From: Actinomadura terrae
GTDB taxonomy: Bacteria > Actinomycetota > Actinomycetes > Streptosporangiales > Streptosporangiaceae
Direction of reading: 5' to 3'
DNA: 64,000 bases
Assembly (NCBI RefSeq): GCF_022751215.1
Contig: NZ_JAICDG010000001.1
Location: forward strand, 1,116,001-1,180,000
In this document: positions 42,563 through 52,704 of the stretch, piece by piece
Layout of the letters: every line of letters begins with the position of its first letter
Numbering within the stretch: the stretch's first letter is position 1
Translations under genes and position numbers: made by a program
The notes under the pieces: generated by a model
Database searches by the model: none
Told to the model about the DNA's origin: nothing
The model's input: only the letters and a program-made list of their open reading frames with translations

Positions 42563-43255
42563 ATGAGCGTCGAGTCCCGCGGTGGCCGCGCTCAGGGGGG
42601 CCGCGGCGAGTCGCCGGCGCGGCCGACCCGCGAGGCGGCCGTCGCCGAGCTGACCGGGCTGCTCGCGCCCGCCGTGGCCGAGGCGGGCTTCGACCTGGAG
42701 GAGGTCGACGTCCGGCCCGCGGGCCGGCGCCGCCTGGTCAAGGTCGTCGTGGACGGCGACGACGGCGTCGCGCTCGACGACATCGCCCGGATCAGCGAGT
42801 CCGCCTCCGCGCTGCTGGACGCCTCCGAGGTGATGGGCACCTCGCCGTACGTGCTGGAGGTGACCTCGCCCGGCGTCGACCGTCCCCTCACCGAGCCGCG
42901 CCACTGGCGCCGCGCCGTGGGACGGCTCGTGGTCGTCCCGCTCGCCGCCGGCGGCGAGATCGAGGGCCGGGTCGTCGCCGCCGACGAGGAGGCCGTCGAG
43001 ATCGACGTCACGCCGCCGCGCCGCGGCAAGGGCGGGAAGGGCGGCAAGGGCGGAAAGCCCGCCGCGTCGAAGGGCTCCGGGCCGAAGGGCGCCGGGGCCG
43101 AGGGCGCCGAACCGCAGGCGGGACGGCGCCGGCTGGGTTTCGGCGAGCTGGGACGCGGCAGGGTGCAGGTGGAGTTCAAGGCTCCGGCGGGCGGTGCCCG
43201 GGGGGACGGCGCCGGCGCGGCCGAGAAAACGCGTTCTCCGGCTGAGCCGGACTAG
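42563..43255 (+). CDS. rimP: Ribosome maturation factor RimP
   Basis: A 230-residue RimP, which assists 30S subunit maturation. The core [28 protein letters not shown], then [20 protein letters not shown], is typical. It is longer than the usual 150-170 residues because of a Gly-Lys-rich insert ([17 protein letters not shown], then more) near residues 155-190 inside the C-terminal SH3-like domain. The ATG follows GGAGGAGGG. It is the first gene of the nusA-infB-type operon, with nusA starting 15 bases later. Confidence 0.95.
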   Translation: MSVESRGGRAQGGRGESPARPTREAAVAELTGLLAPAVAEAGFDLEEVDVRPAGRRRLVKVVVDGDDGVALDDIARISESASALLDASEVMGTSPYVLEVTSPGVDRPLTEPRHWRRAVGRLVVVPLAAGGEIEGRVVAADEEAVEIDVTPPRRGKGGKGGKGGKPAASKGSGPKGAGAEGAEPQAGRRRLGFGELGRGRVQVEFKAPAGGARGDGAGAAEKTRSPAEPD

Positions 43256-43269
43256 AGGGGGGACACCTC

Positions 43270-44436
43270 GTGGACATCGACATGACCGCCCTGCGGGGCC
43301 TGGAGAGCGAGAAGGACATCTCGCTCGACGTGGCCGTCAAGGCCATCGAAGACGCGCTGCTGATCGCCTACCACCGGACGGAGGGCGCGGCGCCGAAGGC
43401 CCGCGTCGAGCTGGACCGGCAGAGCGGGCACGTGACGGTCTGGGCGACCGAGACCGACGCGGAGGGCGCCGCCGTCCGCGAGTACGACGACACCCCGACC
43501 GGGTTCGGGCGCATCGCGGCGACCACCGCCAAGCAGGTCATCCTGCAACGGCTCCGCGACGCCGAGGACGAGCTGACCTTCGGCGAGTACGCGGGCCGCG
43601 AGGGCGACATCGTCAGCGGCATCATCCAGCAGGGCAAGGACCCGCGGAATGTGCTGGTCGACCTTGGCAAGATCGAGGCCGTCCTGCCGCCCCAGGAGCA
43701 GGTGCCCGGCGAGCGGTACGAGCACGGCGAGCGGCTGCGCGCCTACGTGGTGCAGGTCCGCAAGGGCCACCGGGGCCCGTCGGTGCAGCTGTCGCGCACC
43801 CACCCGAACCTCGTGCGCAAGCTGTTCGCGCTGGAGGTCCCCGAGATCGCCGACGGCACGGTGGAGATCGCGGCGATCGCCCGGGAGGCCGGCCACCGCA
43901 CCAAGATCGCGGTCCGGTCGCGGAAGGCGGGCGTGAACGCCAAGGGAGCCTGCATCGGGCCGCTCGGCAGCCGCGTCCGCAACGTGATGGCGGAGCTGCA
44001 CGGCGAGAAGATCGACATCGTGGACTTCTCGGACGAGCCGCCGGAGTTCGTCGGGAATGCCCTCTCGCCGGCGCGCGTTTCGGCCGTCGAGGTCATCGAC
44101 GCCGAGGGACGCGTCGCCCGGGTGATCGTGCCCGACTACCAGCTCTCCCTCGCCATCGGCAAGGAGGGGCAGAACGCCCGGCTCGCCGCGCGGCTGACCG
44201 GCTGGCGGATCGACATCCGCTCCGACACCGAACCGGCGGAGGCCGCGTCCGGTGCCGGGGAGGCTCCGGCCGACAGCACCGGCGGGGCGCCTGGTGGCGC
44301 AGCCGGCGGCGGGCGCGAGTCGTCCGGCGAGTCGGGTTCGGAGGGCACGCGGCCCGCCTCGGGTGATTCGGGCGAATCGGGATCTTCTGCGCCGGGGGAG
44401 CATGCGACAGGTCCCGCCGACGCCTCGGCGCGGTAG
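43270..44436 (+). CDS. nusA: Transcription elongation/termination factor NusA
   Basis: A 388-residue NusA. The N-terminal RNA-polymerase-binding domain begins [20 protein letters not shown] (GTG start). An S1 domain follows ([24 protein letters not shown]), then two KH domains with [20 protein letters not shown] and [19 protein letters not shown]. The last 60 residues are a disordered Gly/Ser/Ala tail, as in other actinomycetes. NusA binds nascent RNA and modulates pausing and termination. It is four bases before ylxR. Confidence 0.97.
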   Translation: MDIDMTALRGLESEKDISLDVAVKAIEDALLIAYHRTEGAAPKARVELDRQSGHVTVWATETDAEGAAVREYDDTPTGFGRIAATTAKQVILQRLRDAEDELTFGEYAGREGDIVSGIIQQGKDPRNVLVDLGKIEAVLPPQEQVPGERYEHGERLRAYVVQVRKGHRGPSVQLSRTHPNLVRKLFALEVPEIADGTVEIAAIAREAGHRTKIAVRSRKAGVNAKGACIGPLGSRVRNVMAELHGEKIDIVDFSDEPPEFVGNALSPARVSAVEVIDAEGRVARVIVPDYQLSLAIGKEGQNARLAARLTGWRIDIRSDTEPAEAASGAGEAPADSTGGAPGGAAGGGRESSGESGSEGTRPASGDSGESGSSAPGEHATGPADASAR

Positions 44437-44440
44437 ACTC

Positions 44441-44743
44441 ATGAGACGTGGCCGGGTGGCTCCGCGACGCATGTGCGTGGGCTGCCGGGTTCGCACGGTC
44501 AAGTCCGACTTGCTGCGCCTGGTGGTGGTGGGGGGCGTCATCGTCCCCGATCCCCGAGGGCGGCTCCCGGGCCGGGGCGCTCATATGCACCCCGACCTGG
44601 CGTGTCTCGAGCTCGCAGAGCGACGTCGGGCGTTCCCGCGGGCGTTCCGCCTGCCGGGGCCGCTCGATGACAGCGCGCTGCGGGCGCGGCTTGCGGAGCG
44701 GGCGGTGCAGCAGCAGGATGGCCGAATGGTAAGCGACGTCTAG
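44441..44743 (+). CDS. ylxR: YlxR family (DUF448) protein
   Basis: A 100-residue YlxR protein with the hallmark RMCVGCRVRTVKSDLLRLV and GRGAHMHPDLACLELAERRRAF. The family is a small RNA-binding or nucleoid-associated regulator found between nusA and infB in most Gram-positive bacteria. The cysteine pair CVGC is retained. It starts four bases after nusA and is followed by a 108-base gap before infB. Confidence 0.93.
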   Translation: MRRGRVAPRRMCVGCRVRTVKSDLLRLVVVGGVIVPDPRGRLPGRGAHMHPDLACLELAERRRAFPRAFRLPGPLDDSALRARLAERAVQQQDGRMVSDV

Positions 44744-44851
44744 TCGGAAGCAGGTCGAGATTGCTATGAGCGCTCGATGAGCACGCCGCGATGAGTACGG
44801 CAAGTTAGCTACGGTCCGGAGGCCGCACCCCCGGACCGAGTAGGGAGTGCA

Positions 44852-47800
44852 GTGGCCAAGGTCCGGGTATACGAACTCGCCAAGGAGTTCGGTGTAGAGA
44901 GCAAGGTCGTCATGGCCAAGCTCCAGGAGATGGGCGAGTTCGTACGGTCGGCGTCCTCCACGATCGAGGCGCCGGTCGTTCGCAGGCTAACCGAAGCCTT
45001 TTCCAGTTCTTCGTCCTCCAAGCAGGGGGACAAGCGTGTCGGGCCGAAGCGGCCCCAGGGGCCCCGCCCGTCCGGGCCGCGCCCCGGCCCGCCCGGAAGT
45101 TCCCCGGGCGGCGCATCCGGTGGCGCGTCCGACGGTCAGGGCGCCCGCCCGCAGGCCCCCCGGCCCGCGGCGCCGCGTCCGGCCGGGCCGCCCCGTCCGG
45201 GCCCCGGCGGCCCCGCGGGCGGTCCCGCGGGTCCGAAGCCGGGCCCCCGCCCGCCCGTCCCGCCGGCGCCGAGCACGCCGGTGAACGCGCCCGCGGCCCA
45301 GGCGCCGAGCGCGCCGAGTGCTCCGAGCACCCCGTCCGCTCCGCCCGCGTCCGGCCCCGCCGGGCCCGCCGGCGGCGGCCGCGGTCCTGGTGCCGGTCCC
45401 GGCGCCGGTCCGGGTGCCGGCCCCAAGCCGGGTCCCCGCGCGCCGAAGCCGGGCCCGCGTCCCGGCCCGCGCCAGAGTGGCGGCGGTGCCGGCGGCGGAC
45501 GTCCGCGTCCGGGCAACAACCCGTTCAGCTCGACCAACACCGGCATGGGCCAGGCGCCCAAGCCCGGTCCCCGTCCCGGCCCGAGGCCCGGCGGCGACCG
45601 TCCCGAGCGCGATGACCGCCCGCGCGGCGGCGACCGTCCGGGCGGGCCGCGTCCCGCCGGCGGCGGCCGTCCCGGCGGCCCTCCCGGCGCCGGTGGTCCG
45701 CGTCCGAGCCCGGGCGGCATGCCGCCCCGGCCGGGCGGCCCGCGTCCGAGCCCGATGAACATGCCGTCCTCGCGGCCGCAGGGCGCCCCCGGGCGCAGCG
45801 GTCCCGGTGGGGGCGGTGGCGGCGGCCGAGGCCCGGGTGGCGGCGGTCGCGGTCCCGGTGGCGGCGGTCGCGGCCCAGGTGGCGGCGGTCGTCCCGGTGG
45901 CGGCGGCGGCTTCGGCGCGCCCCGCGCCGGTGGCGGCGGACGTCCCGGCGGCGGCGGCTTCGGTCCCCGTCCCGGTGGCGGCGGTCGCGGTCGCGGCGGC
46001 ACGCAGGGCGCCTTCGGACGTCCCGGCGGGCGGCCCGCGCGCGGACGCAAGTCGAAGCGGGCGCGCCGTCAAGAGTTCGAGAACATGCAGGCACCCGCCG
46101 TCGGCGGTGTGCAGGCCCCGCGCGGCAACGGCAGGACCATCCGGTTGCCGCAGGGCGCCTCGCTGACCGACTTCGCCGAGAAGATCGGCGCCAACCCGGC
46201 GTCGCTCGTCGCGATCATGATGCACCTCGGCAAGATGGTCACCGCGACGCAGTCGGTCGACCCCGACGACCTCCAGGCCCTCGGGCTCGAGCTGGACTTC
46301 GACATCCAGGTCGTCAGCCCCGAGGACGAGGACCGCGAGCTGCTCGAGTCCTTCGACATCGAGTACGGCGAGGACGAGGGCGGCGAGGAGCACCTCCAGA
46401 CCCGCCCGCCGGTGGTCACCGTCATGGGTCACGTCGACCACGGCAAGACCAAGCTGCTCGACGCGATCCGCAAGGCCAACGTGGTCGCGGGCGAGGCCGG
46501 CGGCATCACCCAGCACATCGGCGCCTACCAGGTCGAGACCGAGGTCGACGGCGAGGACCGCAAGATCACCTTCATCGACACCCCGGGTCACGAGGCGTTC
46601 AGCGCCATGCGTGCCCGCGGTGCCGACACCACCGACCTGGTGGTGCTGGTGGTCGCGGCCGACGACGGCGTGAAGCCGCAGACGACCGAGGCGATCGACC
46701 ACGCCACCGCGGCGGGGGTCCCGATCGTGGTCGCGGTCAACAAGGTCGACCTCGAGGGCGCCGACCCGAACCGGGTGCGGGCGCAGCTCACCGAGTACGG
46801 CCTGGTCGCCGAGGAGTTCGGTGGCCAGACGCAGTTCGTCGACGTGTCGGCCCGCGAGGGCCTCAACATCGAGGGCCTGCTGGAGGCGATCGTGCTGACC
46901 GCCGACGCCGAGCTCGACCTGCGCGCCAACCCCGACATGCCCGCGCAGGGGTCGGCCATCGAGGCCAACCTCGACAAGGGCCGGGGCGCCGTGGCGACCG
47001 TGCTGGTGCAGCGCGGCACGCTGCGGGTCGGCGACTCGATCGTCTGCGGCGTGGCGCACGGCCGCGTCCGGGCGATGCTCGACGAGAACGGCAACAGCGT
47101 CGAGGAGGCGGGCCCGTCGCGTCCGGTGCTGGTGCTCGGCCTCGCGGCCGTGCCCGGCGCGGGCGACAACTTCCTGGTCGTCGACGACGACCGGGTCGCC
47201 CGGCAGATCGCCGACAAGCGGGTGGCGCGCAAGCGCAACGCCGAACTGCTCAAGAGCCGCAAGAGCAGCTCCCTGGAAGAGCTGTTCAAGGACCTGGAGC
47301 GCGGCGAGCGCGACGAGTTGCTGCTCATCCTCAAGGGCGACGTGTCCGGTTCGGTCGAGGCGCTGGAGGACTCGCTCCTCAAGATCGACGTGGGCGACGA
47401 GGTCAACCTGCGGATCATCCGCCGCGGCGTCGGCGCGATCACGCAGAACGACGTCAACCTCGCGATGGCCTCGGACGGCGCGGTGATCATCGGCTTCAAC
47501 GTGCGGCCGGAGCGCAACGCGCAGGAGATCGCCGACCGCGAGGGCGTCGACATCCGCTACTACTCGATCATCTACCAGGCGATCGACGAGATCGAGGCGG
47601 CCCTCAAGGGCATGCTCAAGCCGGAGTTCGAGGAGGCCCAGCTGGGCACCGCCGAGGTCCGGGAGATCTTCAAGGTGCCGCGGATCGGCAACGTCGCCGG
47701 CTCGATGGTCACCTCGGGGATCATCCAGCGCAACGCCAAGGCCCGGCTCGTCCGCGACGGGGTCGTGGTGTCCGACAACCTCACGGTGTCGTCGCTGCGC

Positions 47801-47926
47801 CGCTTCAAGGACGACGCGACCGAGGTCCGCGAGGGCTTCGAGTGCGGTATCGGTGTCGGCTACAACGACATCAAGCTCGGCGACGTCGTCGAGTGCTACG
47901 AGATGCGGGAGAAGCCCCGCGACTGA
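44852..47926 (+). CDS. infB: Translation initiation factor IF-2
   Basis: A 1024-residue IF-2, long because of a disordered Pro/Gly/Arg-rich N-terminus. Residues 1-55 are the IF2N fold ([20 protein letters not shown]); residues 60-395 are low complexity with GPGGGGR-type repeats; a second IF2N unit follows near 430. The GTPase domain carries [22 protein letters not shown] and NKVDLEGA; beta-barrel and C-terminal fMet-tRNA-binding domains end in [11 protein letters not shown]. It places initiator tRNA on the ribosome. The GTG start follows AGGGAG. Confidence 0.97.
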   Translation: MAKVRVYELAKEFGVESKVVMAKLQEMGEFVRSASSTIEAPVVRRLTEAFSSSSSSKQGDKRVGPKRPQGPRPSGPRPGPPGSSPGGASGGASDGQGARPQAPRPAAPRPAGPPRPGPGGPAGGPAGPKPGPRPPVPPAPSTPVNAPAAQAPSAPSAPSTPSAPPASGPAGPAGGGRGPGAGPGAGPGAGPKPGPRAPKPGPRPGPRQSGGGAGGGRPRPGNNPFSSTNTGMGQAPKPGPRPGPRPGGDRPERDDRPRGGDRPGGPRPAGGGRPGGPPGAGGPRPSPGGMPPRPGGPRPSPMNMPSSRPQGAPGRSGPGGGGGGGRGPGGGGRGPGGGGRGPGGGGRPGGGGGFGAPRAGGGGRPGGGGFGPRPGGGGRGRGGTQGAFGRPGGRPARGRKSKRARRQEFENMQAPAVGGVQAPRGNGRTIRLPQGASLTDFAEKIGANPASLVAIMMHLGKMVTATQSVDPDDLQALGLELDFDIQVVSPEDEDRELLESFDIEYGEDEGGEEHLQTRPPVVTVMGHVDHGKTKLLDAIRKANVVAGEAGGITQHIGAYQVETEVDGEDRKITFIDTPGHEAFSAMRARGADTTDLVVLVVAADDGVKPQTTEAIDHATAAGVPIVVAVNKVDLEGADPNRVRAQLTEYGLVAEEFGGQTQFVDVSAREGLNIEGLLEAIVLTADAELDLRANPDMPAQGSAIEANLDKGRGAVATVLVQRGTLRVGDSIVCGVAHGRVRAMLDENGNSVEEAGPSRPVLVLGLAAVPGAGDNFLVVDDDRVARQIADKRVARKRNAELLKSRKSSSLEELFKDLERGERDELLLILKGDVSGSVEALEDSLLKIDVGDEVNLRIIRRGVGAITQNDVNLAMASDGAVIIGFNVRPERNAQEIADREGVDIRYYSIIYQAIDEIEAALKGMLKPEFEEAQLGTAEVREIFKVPRIGNVAGSMVTSGIIQRNAKARLVRDGVVVSDNLTVSSLRRFKDDATEVREGFECGIGVGYNDIKLGDVVECYEMREKPRD
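45790..46040 (+). repeat. GC-rich codon-repeat tract inside infB
   Basis: Within infB, GGTGGCGGCGGTCGCGGTCC-like units repeat many times and encode GGGGRGP and GGGGRP blocks. The tract is likely to vary in length between strains by slippage. It changes only the disordered linker of IF-2. Confidence 0.6.
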
Positions 47927-47942
47927 CGCGGCGGCTCGGCCC

Positions 47943-47976
47943 CGGCGCGTCCCGCCCCACGGGGCGGGACGCGCCG
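47943..47976 (+). terminator. 16-bp hairpin terminator after infB
   Basis: A perfect stem pairs 47943-47958 with 47961-47976 across a two-base centre (about four unpaired bases in practice). It starts 17 bases after the infB stop. No U-tract follows. It may partly separate infB from ylxP-rbfA expression. Confidence 0.8.
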
Positions 47977-48149
47977 CCGGGCCCGCCCGGTGAGACAAAT
48001 GATCGACTGATCGGTGACACGGCGCCAGGCGGATCTTCTAGCCTGGCGTCTGTCATGTCCCGGTTCGTCCGCGTGATGGCGGCTCGTCCCGGGAACACGG
48101 CGGTGTATCACCGTCGTTCCACCTATGCGATTCCGAGGTGATCGACCAG

Positions 48150-48449
48150 GTGTACGTGGGTGCTCTGACACTCGACCTGCTGCTCGGCGACGTCCGCTCG
48201 CTGAAGCAGAAGCGGTCCGTGCTGCGGCCGATCATCGCCGAGGTGCACAAGCACTTCCCGGCGGTGGCCGTCGCCGAGACCGGCGACAACGACCTGCACC
48301 GCAGGGCGGAGATAGGGGTGGCGGTGGTGTCGGCCACCGCGGCCAACTGCACCCAGGTACTCGACCAGTGCGAACGGCTGGTGGCGGGCCGGCCCGAGAT
48401 CGAGCTGCTGTCGGCCAGGCAGCGGCTCTTCAACGACGACGACGGCTGA
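48150..48449 (+). CDS. ylxP: YlxP-like DUF503 protein
   Basis: A 99-residue DUF503 protein beginning MYVGALTLDLLLGDVRSLKQ and containing VAETGDNDLHRRAEIGVAVV. The GTG at 48150 was chosen because GAGGTGA lies nine bases before it; an in-frame GTG four codons upstream has no ribosome site. YlxP is a ribosome-assembly-linked protein of Gram-positive bacteria, always near rbfA and infB. The short ferredoxin-like fold probably binds RNA. Confidence 0.9.
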   Translation: MYVGALTLDLLLGDVRSLKQKRSVLRPIIAEVHKHFPAVAVAETGDNDLHRRAEIGVAVVSATAANCTQVLDQCERLVAGRPEIELLSARQRLFNDDDG

Positions 48450-48604
48450 CCGGCGCCGCCGGGGTCCCGGGCCGGCGCCGTCCCGGGAGCCGTCCCGGAA
48501 CGGTGCACCGGCCGGAACCGCGGGTGCGCGGGGGACCGTCCCCGCGCACCGTGACCTTGAGTCCGCGACGCATCGTCGCGGGAACCGAGAAAGGGAGTGC
48601 GATC

Positions 48605-49144
48605 ATGGTGGACGCAGCTCGCGCGCGCAAGCTCGCCGACCGCATCCAGCAGATCGTGGCGGAGATGCTGGAGCGCCGGATCAAGGATCCGCGGCTCGGG
48701 TTCGTCACCGTGACGGACACCCGCATCACCAACGACCTGCGCGACGCCACCGTCTACTACACGGTGTACGGGTCGGACGGCGAGCGCGCCGAGACGGCCG
48801 CCGCGCTGGAGAGCGCGAAGGGCGTGATCAGGACGGAGGTCGGACGCAAGACCGGGGTCCGGCACACGCCCAGCATCACCTTCGTCATGGACTCCCTGAT
48901 GGAGAACGCCGCCCACATCGACGACCTGCTCGCCCAGGCCCGCGCCCGGGACGCCGAGGTCGCGCGGGCCGCGCAGGGCGCGTCCCACGCCGGCGACGCC
49001 AACCCCTACCGCGAGCCGGACGAGGACGCCGCCGAGGCCGAGGACGACGAGCCGGACACCGGCGGCACCGCCCGCTCGGACGGCCTCGGCGCGGCCGGGT
49101 CCCGGGGCGGCGGGGACGGACGAACCGGGCCCCCGTCATCGTGA
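48605..49144 (+). CDS. rbfA: Ribosome-binding factor A
   Basis: A 179-residue RbfA for 16S rRNA maturation and cold adaptation. The KH-type core is RARKLADRIQQIVAEMLERR, IKDPRLGFVTVTDTRITNDL and RTEVGRKTGVRHTPSITFVMD. The last 60 residues are an acidic/Gly tail absent from most RbfA proteins. The stop overlaps the GTG of the DHH phosphoesterase gene (GTGA), so the two are coupled. Confidence 0.95.
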   Translation: MVDAARARKLADRIQQIVAEMLERRIKDPRLGFVTVTDTRITNDLRDATVYYTVYGSDGERAETAAALESAKGVIRTEVGRKTGVRHTPSITFVMDSLMENAAHIDDLLAQARARDAEVARAAQGASHAGDANPYREPDEDAAEAEDDEPDTGGTARSDGLGAAGSRGGGDGRTGPPSS

Positions 49145-50421
49145 GCGGCCCCGAGGGGCGCGCGGAGACGCCGGGCACGGGATGGACGCGGCGCTGCTCG
49201 CGGCGCGACGCGGGCGGGCGCGACGCGGGCGGACACTCCGCGGGCGGGCACGACATCGTCCCGCGCGCCCCCCGCGCCACCACGGCGCCGGCGGCGCCTT
49301 CCGCGCTGAACCCAGGCACCGCCGATCCCGCCGAGAACCCCGCCTCAACCGACTCGACCGCCACGAACCCGAACCCGGCGGCCATGCCGCCGCCCACCCC
49401 CGCGTCGCCGGGCCCCGAGCAGGGCACGGACCAGGGAATGGAGTGGGAGCGGGCGGTCGAGCTGATCCGCGCGGCCGACGAGGTGTGCCTGGCCTGCCAT
49501 GTCGCGCCGGACGGCGACGCGCTCGGCTCGATGCTGGCGCTCGGGCAGGCGCTGCGCGCGCTCGGCAAGCGCTGCCTGGCCTCGTTCGGGGAGCCGTTCC
49601 GGGTCCCGGCGATCCTGCGGTTCCTGCCGGGCCAGGAGCTGCTGGTCGAGCCCGACCGGATGCCCGAGGAGCCCGCGCTGATGATCTCGCTGGACGCGGC
49701 GGGCCAGTCCCGGCTGGGCTCGCTCGCCGCCCGCGCCGGCCGGGCCGGCGCGCTGATCGTCGTCGACCACCACGCGTCCAACACCGGGTTCGGCGGGGTG
49801 CGGCTGGTCGATCCGGACGCCGCCGCCACCGCCGTTCTCGTGGAGGAGCTGATCCGGCGGCTCGGCGTCCCGCTCGACGGCGCCATCGCCGAGGGCCTGT
49901 ACGCGGGGCTCGCCAGCGACACCGGCTCGTTCAAGTACCCCTGCACGACCCCCGAGGTGCACGACCTCGCGGGACGGCTGCTGACCGCCGGGGTCCGCCC
50001 CGAGGCGGTCAGCCGCGAGCTGTGGGACCGGGCGCCGTTCGGCTACCTCCAGGTGCTGGCGGGCGCGCTCGCGCGGGCCCGGCTGGAGCGGGACGCGGCG
50101 GGCGGCCGCGGCCTGGTCTGGACGACGATCGCGCGCGCCGACCGCGACTCCCGCGACGTCCCCTACGACCAGCTCGAAGGCGTCATCGACCAGCTCAGGC
50201 GCACCGACGAGGCCGAGGTCGCGGTCGTGCTGAAGGAGACCGACAAGGGCGAGTGGTACGTCTCCACCCGGGCCAAGGGCGCGGTGGACGTCGGGCGCGC
50301 CTGCGTCGAGCTCGGCGGCGGCGGGCACCGCACGGCCGCCGCGTTCACCATGGGCGGGGAGCCCGCCTGGATCATCGACCGGCTGCGCGCCGCGCTGCGC
50401 CTGCCGGGCGACGCCGACTGA
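49141..50421 (+). CDS. DHH-family phosphoesterase, NrnA-like
   Basis: A 426-residue protein. A 95-residue disordered Ala/Pro/Asn-rich leader precedes the catalytic domain, so true translation might begin at a later ATG such as the one encoding MEWERAVELI. DHH motifs are HVAPDGDALGSMLA, SLDAAGQ and VVDHHASNTGFG, followed by ASDTGSFKYP; the DHHA1 domain ends with VELGGGGHRTAAAFT. NrnA degrades short oligonucleotides and pAp, and the rbfA-nrnA-truB order is the standard one. Confidence 0.9.
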   Translation: MSGPEGRAETPGTGWTRRCSRRDAGGRDAGGHSAGGHDIVPRAPRATTAPAAPSALNPGTADPAENPASTDSTATNPNPAAMPPPTPASPGPEQGTDQGMEWERAVELIRAADEVCLACHVAPDGDALGSMLALGQALRALGKRCLASFGEPFRVPAILRFLPGQELLVEPDRMPEEPALMISLDAAGQSRLGSLAARAGRAGALIVVDHHASNTGFGGVRLVDPDAAATAVLVEELIRRLGVPLDGAIAEGLYAGLASDTGSFKYPCTTPEVHDLAGRLLTAGVRPEAVSRELWDRAPFGYLQVLAGALARARLERDAAGGRGLVWTTIARADRDSRDVPYDQLEGVIDQLRRTDEAEVAVVLKETDKGEWYVSTRAKGAVDVGRACVELGGGGHRTAAAFTMGGEPAWIIDRLRAALRLPGDAD

Positions 50422-50445
50422 CCGACCGACTGCTGCGGAGCGTAT

Positions 50446-51324
50446 GTGGAACCGGGTGAATCGGGGCTCGTCATCGTGGACAAGCCCCAGGGCTGGACGT
50501 CGCACGACGTCGTCGGCCGGATGCGGCGGATCGCCGGGACGCGGCGGGTCGGGCACGCCGGCACGCTGGACCCGATGGCGACGGGCGTCCTCGTGGTCGG
50601 CGTCGGCAAGGCCACCCGCCTGCTCGGCCACCTGGCGCTGACCGCCAAGGGCTACGACGCGACGATCCGGCTGGGCGAGTCGACGAACACCGACGACGCC
50701 GAGGGCGAGATCACCGCGTCCGCGTCGGCCGCGGCCGTGACCGACGAGGCGCTGCGCGCCGGGATCGCCGCGCTGACCGGCCCGATCGAGCAGGTCCCGC
50801 CGCAGGTGAGCGCGATCAAGGTGAACGGCGAGCGGGCCTACAAGATGGCCCGCAAGGGCGAGGAGGTCGCGCTCAAGGCCCGCCCGGTGACCGTGCACGA
50901 CTTCGCGGTGACCGATGTCCGGCGGCACGGGGACGTGATCGACGTGGACGCCTCGATCGGCTGCTCGTCCGGCACCTACATCCGCGCGCTGGCCCGCGAC
51001 CTCGGCGCGTCCCTCGGCTGCGGCGGGCACCTGACCGCGCTGCGCCGCACCCGCGTCGGGCCCTACGACCTCGGCATGGCGCGGACGCTGGAGCGGCTCG
51101 CCGAGACGCTGGAGATCCTGCCGATCGGCGACGCGGTCGCGTCCGCGTTCCCGCGCCGCGACGTCTCGGCCGAGGACGCCCGCTCGGTCGCGCACGGCGG
51201 GCGGCTGAAGGCGGCCGGGCTCGGGCCGGGCCCCGTCGGCGTGTTCGCGCCCGACGGGACCCTGCTGGCCCTGGTCGAGGAGAAGGACGGCCGGGCGAAG
51301 CCCCTCGCCGTCTTCGTTCCCTAA
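50446..51324 (+). CDS. truB: tRNA pseudouridine synthase B
   Basis: A 292-residue TruB that makes pseudouridine 55 in the T-arm of tRNAs. The catalytic aspartate is in GHAGTLDPMATGVLVVGVG near residue 41, with KGYDATIRLGESTNTDD, QVPPQVSAIKVNGERAY and CSSGTYIRALARDLG following, then a C-terminal PUA-like domain. The GTG start follows GGAG. Its last bases and stop are duplicated in the next 20 bases. Confidence 0.96.
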   Translation: MEPGESGLVIVDKPQGWTSHDVVGRMRRIAGTRRVGHAGTLDPMATGVLVVGVGKATRLLGHLALTAKGYDATIRLGESTNTDDAEGEITASASAAAVTDEALRAGIAALTGPIEQVPPQVSAIKVNGERAYKMARKGEEVALKARPVTVHDFAVTDVRRHGDVIDVDASIGCSSGTYIRALARDLGASLGCGGHLTALRRTRVGPYDLGMARTLERLAETLEILPIGDAVASAFPRRDVSAEDARSVAHGGRLKAAGLGPGPVGVFAPDGTLLALVEEKDGRAKPLAVFVP

Positions 51325-51346
51325 GCGACCTTCGTCCCCTAAGCGG
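51312..51346 (+). repeat. 18-bp tandem duplication of the truB 3' end
   Basis: CTTCGTTCCCTAAGCGAC (51312-51329) is repeated with two changes at 51330-51347. The unit includes the truB stop codon, and the second copy also forms the stop of the convergent Sco gene. It looks like a recent replication slip. Confidence 0.65.
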
Positions 51347-52001
51347 CTTTCTCCTTGGAGAGAAGCGTCCTGAGGTCCTTGGCCATGTCGGCGCTGCCGA
51401 ACTGGTAGGGGAACAGGAGCCGCCCGGACCCGTCCGGCCCGTAGGTCATGACGTTGCTGCCGTGCTGCACCTGGTAGTTCCCCTTGGGGTTCTTCGGCGC
51501 CGGGCTGACCGGGACCTTCGCGACCCCGGCCGCGCGCTCGATCGTCCTCCACGGGCCGGTGAGGCCGACGAACGAGGGGTCGAAGCGGCCGAGGAAGTCC
51601 TTGAGCGCCGCCGGGGAGTCGCGGGCCGGGTCGGCGGTGATGAACACGACCTTGATCCGGGCCCGCTCGGCGGGGCTGAGCAGGCGCAGGGCGCCCGCCG
51701 CGTCCGCCATCGTGGTCGGGCAGACGTCGGGGCAGTTGGCGAAGCCGAAGAACAGCAGGGTCACCTTGCCCCGCGTCCGCTTCGGCAGGTCGTAGGGGCG
51801 GCCGTCCACGTCCGTCATCGTGACGTCGGGCAGCGTGTACGAGGCGGGCAGCATCGTGGCCTTGTAGGGCGAGGACGGCGTGCTGTCGACGAAGGTGGCG
51901 GGGGCCGGGTCCCCGCCGCAGGCGGCGGCGCCCAGCAGGACGCCCGCCAGGCCGATACCGGCCAGGCCGGTGCCCAGCCCAGGGCGTGCGGAAACGCGCA
52001 T
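51339..52001 (-). CDS. SCO1/SenC-type copper-chaperone lipoprotein
   Basis: A 220-residue lipoprotein: signal residues 1-27 with lipobox LLGAAACGG. The thioredoxin-like Sco domain carries the copper site NCPDVCPTTMAD (CxxxC) and a C-terminal histidine in YQVQHGSNVMTYGPDG. Sco proteins deliver copper or reduce the CuA site of cytochrome c oxidase. The membrane protein upstream on the same strand may be part of the same copper-related unit. Confidence 0.93.
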   Translation of the reverse strand: MRVSARPGLGTGLAGIGLAGVLLGAAACGGDPAPATFVDSTPSSPYKATMLPASYTLPDVTMTDVDGRPYDLPKRTRGKVTLLFFGFANCPDVCPTTMADAAGALRLLSPAERARIKVVFITADPARDSPAALKDFLGRFDPSFVGLTGPWRTIERAAGVAKVPVSPAPKNPKGNYQVQHGSNVMTYGPDGSGRLLFPYQFGSADMAKDLRTLLSKEKAA

Positions 52002-52066
52002 GCGGAACTCTCCACGTGAGAAGGAATCCCGTCGCGTGAGCCGCGACGGGTGAAGGCCTGGGGAGT

Positions 52067-52636
52067 TCAGCGCGCGGGAGGGCCGCGGACGAGCACGCGG
52101 CGGAGCGGCGCGTCCGACGCCGGCCGTGCCGGGCGCCGCGTCCGGCACGGCGGCGGGGTCGGGAACCCGGCGGGGGAGACGGCGACGATCGGCCGCCACG
52201 GCCGTCCCGCCGCCGCGGAGACCCGCCGCGCCAGCGACCACATCGCGGCCTCGCCGCGCCGCAGCCACCAGGCGGTCGCCAGGGCCGCGCCGACGTGGGC
52301 GAGCGTCATCCCGCCTCCGCCCTGCGCCGCCGGAAGGGCGTGCGCGTCCCCGGCGGGATGCACGACGCCGGTGGACGCGCCCGCGAAGAGCGCGTGCAGG
52401 GCGAACTGGGCGCCCGCGAGGACGCCGCCGATCGTCCAGAACGATCGCTCGGCCCCGCACAGCAGCAGCGCCAACCCGGTCACCAGCGCGAACCCGGCGG
52501 CCACCGCGAAGGGCGGCGGCGCGCAGGCGCCCGCCGCGTACGCGTGGCCGGCGGTGGTCAGGGTCAGGCAGACCGTGGCGAAGACCACCGCGCGGGCAAG
52601 ACGGAAACGGGGCTGGACGAGCATGAGTGGTCCCAT
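52067..52636 (-). CDS. Membrane protein upstream of the Sco gene
   Basis: A 189-residue protein with about four membrane helices (ARAVVFATVCLTLTTAGHAYAAG, FAVAAGFALVTGLALLLCG, IGGVLAGAQFALHALFAG, LAHVGAALATAWWLRRGE) and a basic, Arg/Pro-rich tail. Several His and Cys residues lie near the membrane. Such proteins accompany Sco and copper chaperone genes in actinomycetes. The start is uncertain: ATG at 52634-52636 or 52622-52624. No family name is certain. Confidence 0.7.
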   Translation of the reverse strand: MGPLMLVQPRFRLARAVVFATVCLTLTTAGHAYAAGACAPPPFAVAAGFALVTGLALLLCGAERSFWTIGGVLAGAQFALHALFAGASTGVVHPAGDAHALPAAQGGGGMTLAHVGAALATAWWLRRGEAAMWSLARRVSAAAGRPWRPIVAVSPAGFPTPPPCRTRRPARPASDAPLRRVLVRGPPAR

Positions 52637-52704
52637 GGTCCCATGGCGGTCTCCGTGGGGAGCATCACCCCCGGAACACCGTGCGCGTGATCCTACTGTC
52701 GCGT

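Noticed and set aside
44987-47998. A 1003-codon minus-strand open frame opposite infB
   Set aside because: It is the mirror of IF-2 and has no recognisable domain. The infB frame carries all conserved motifs.
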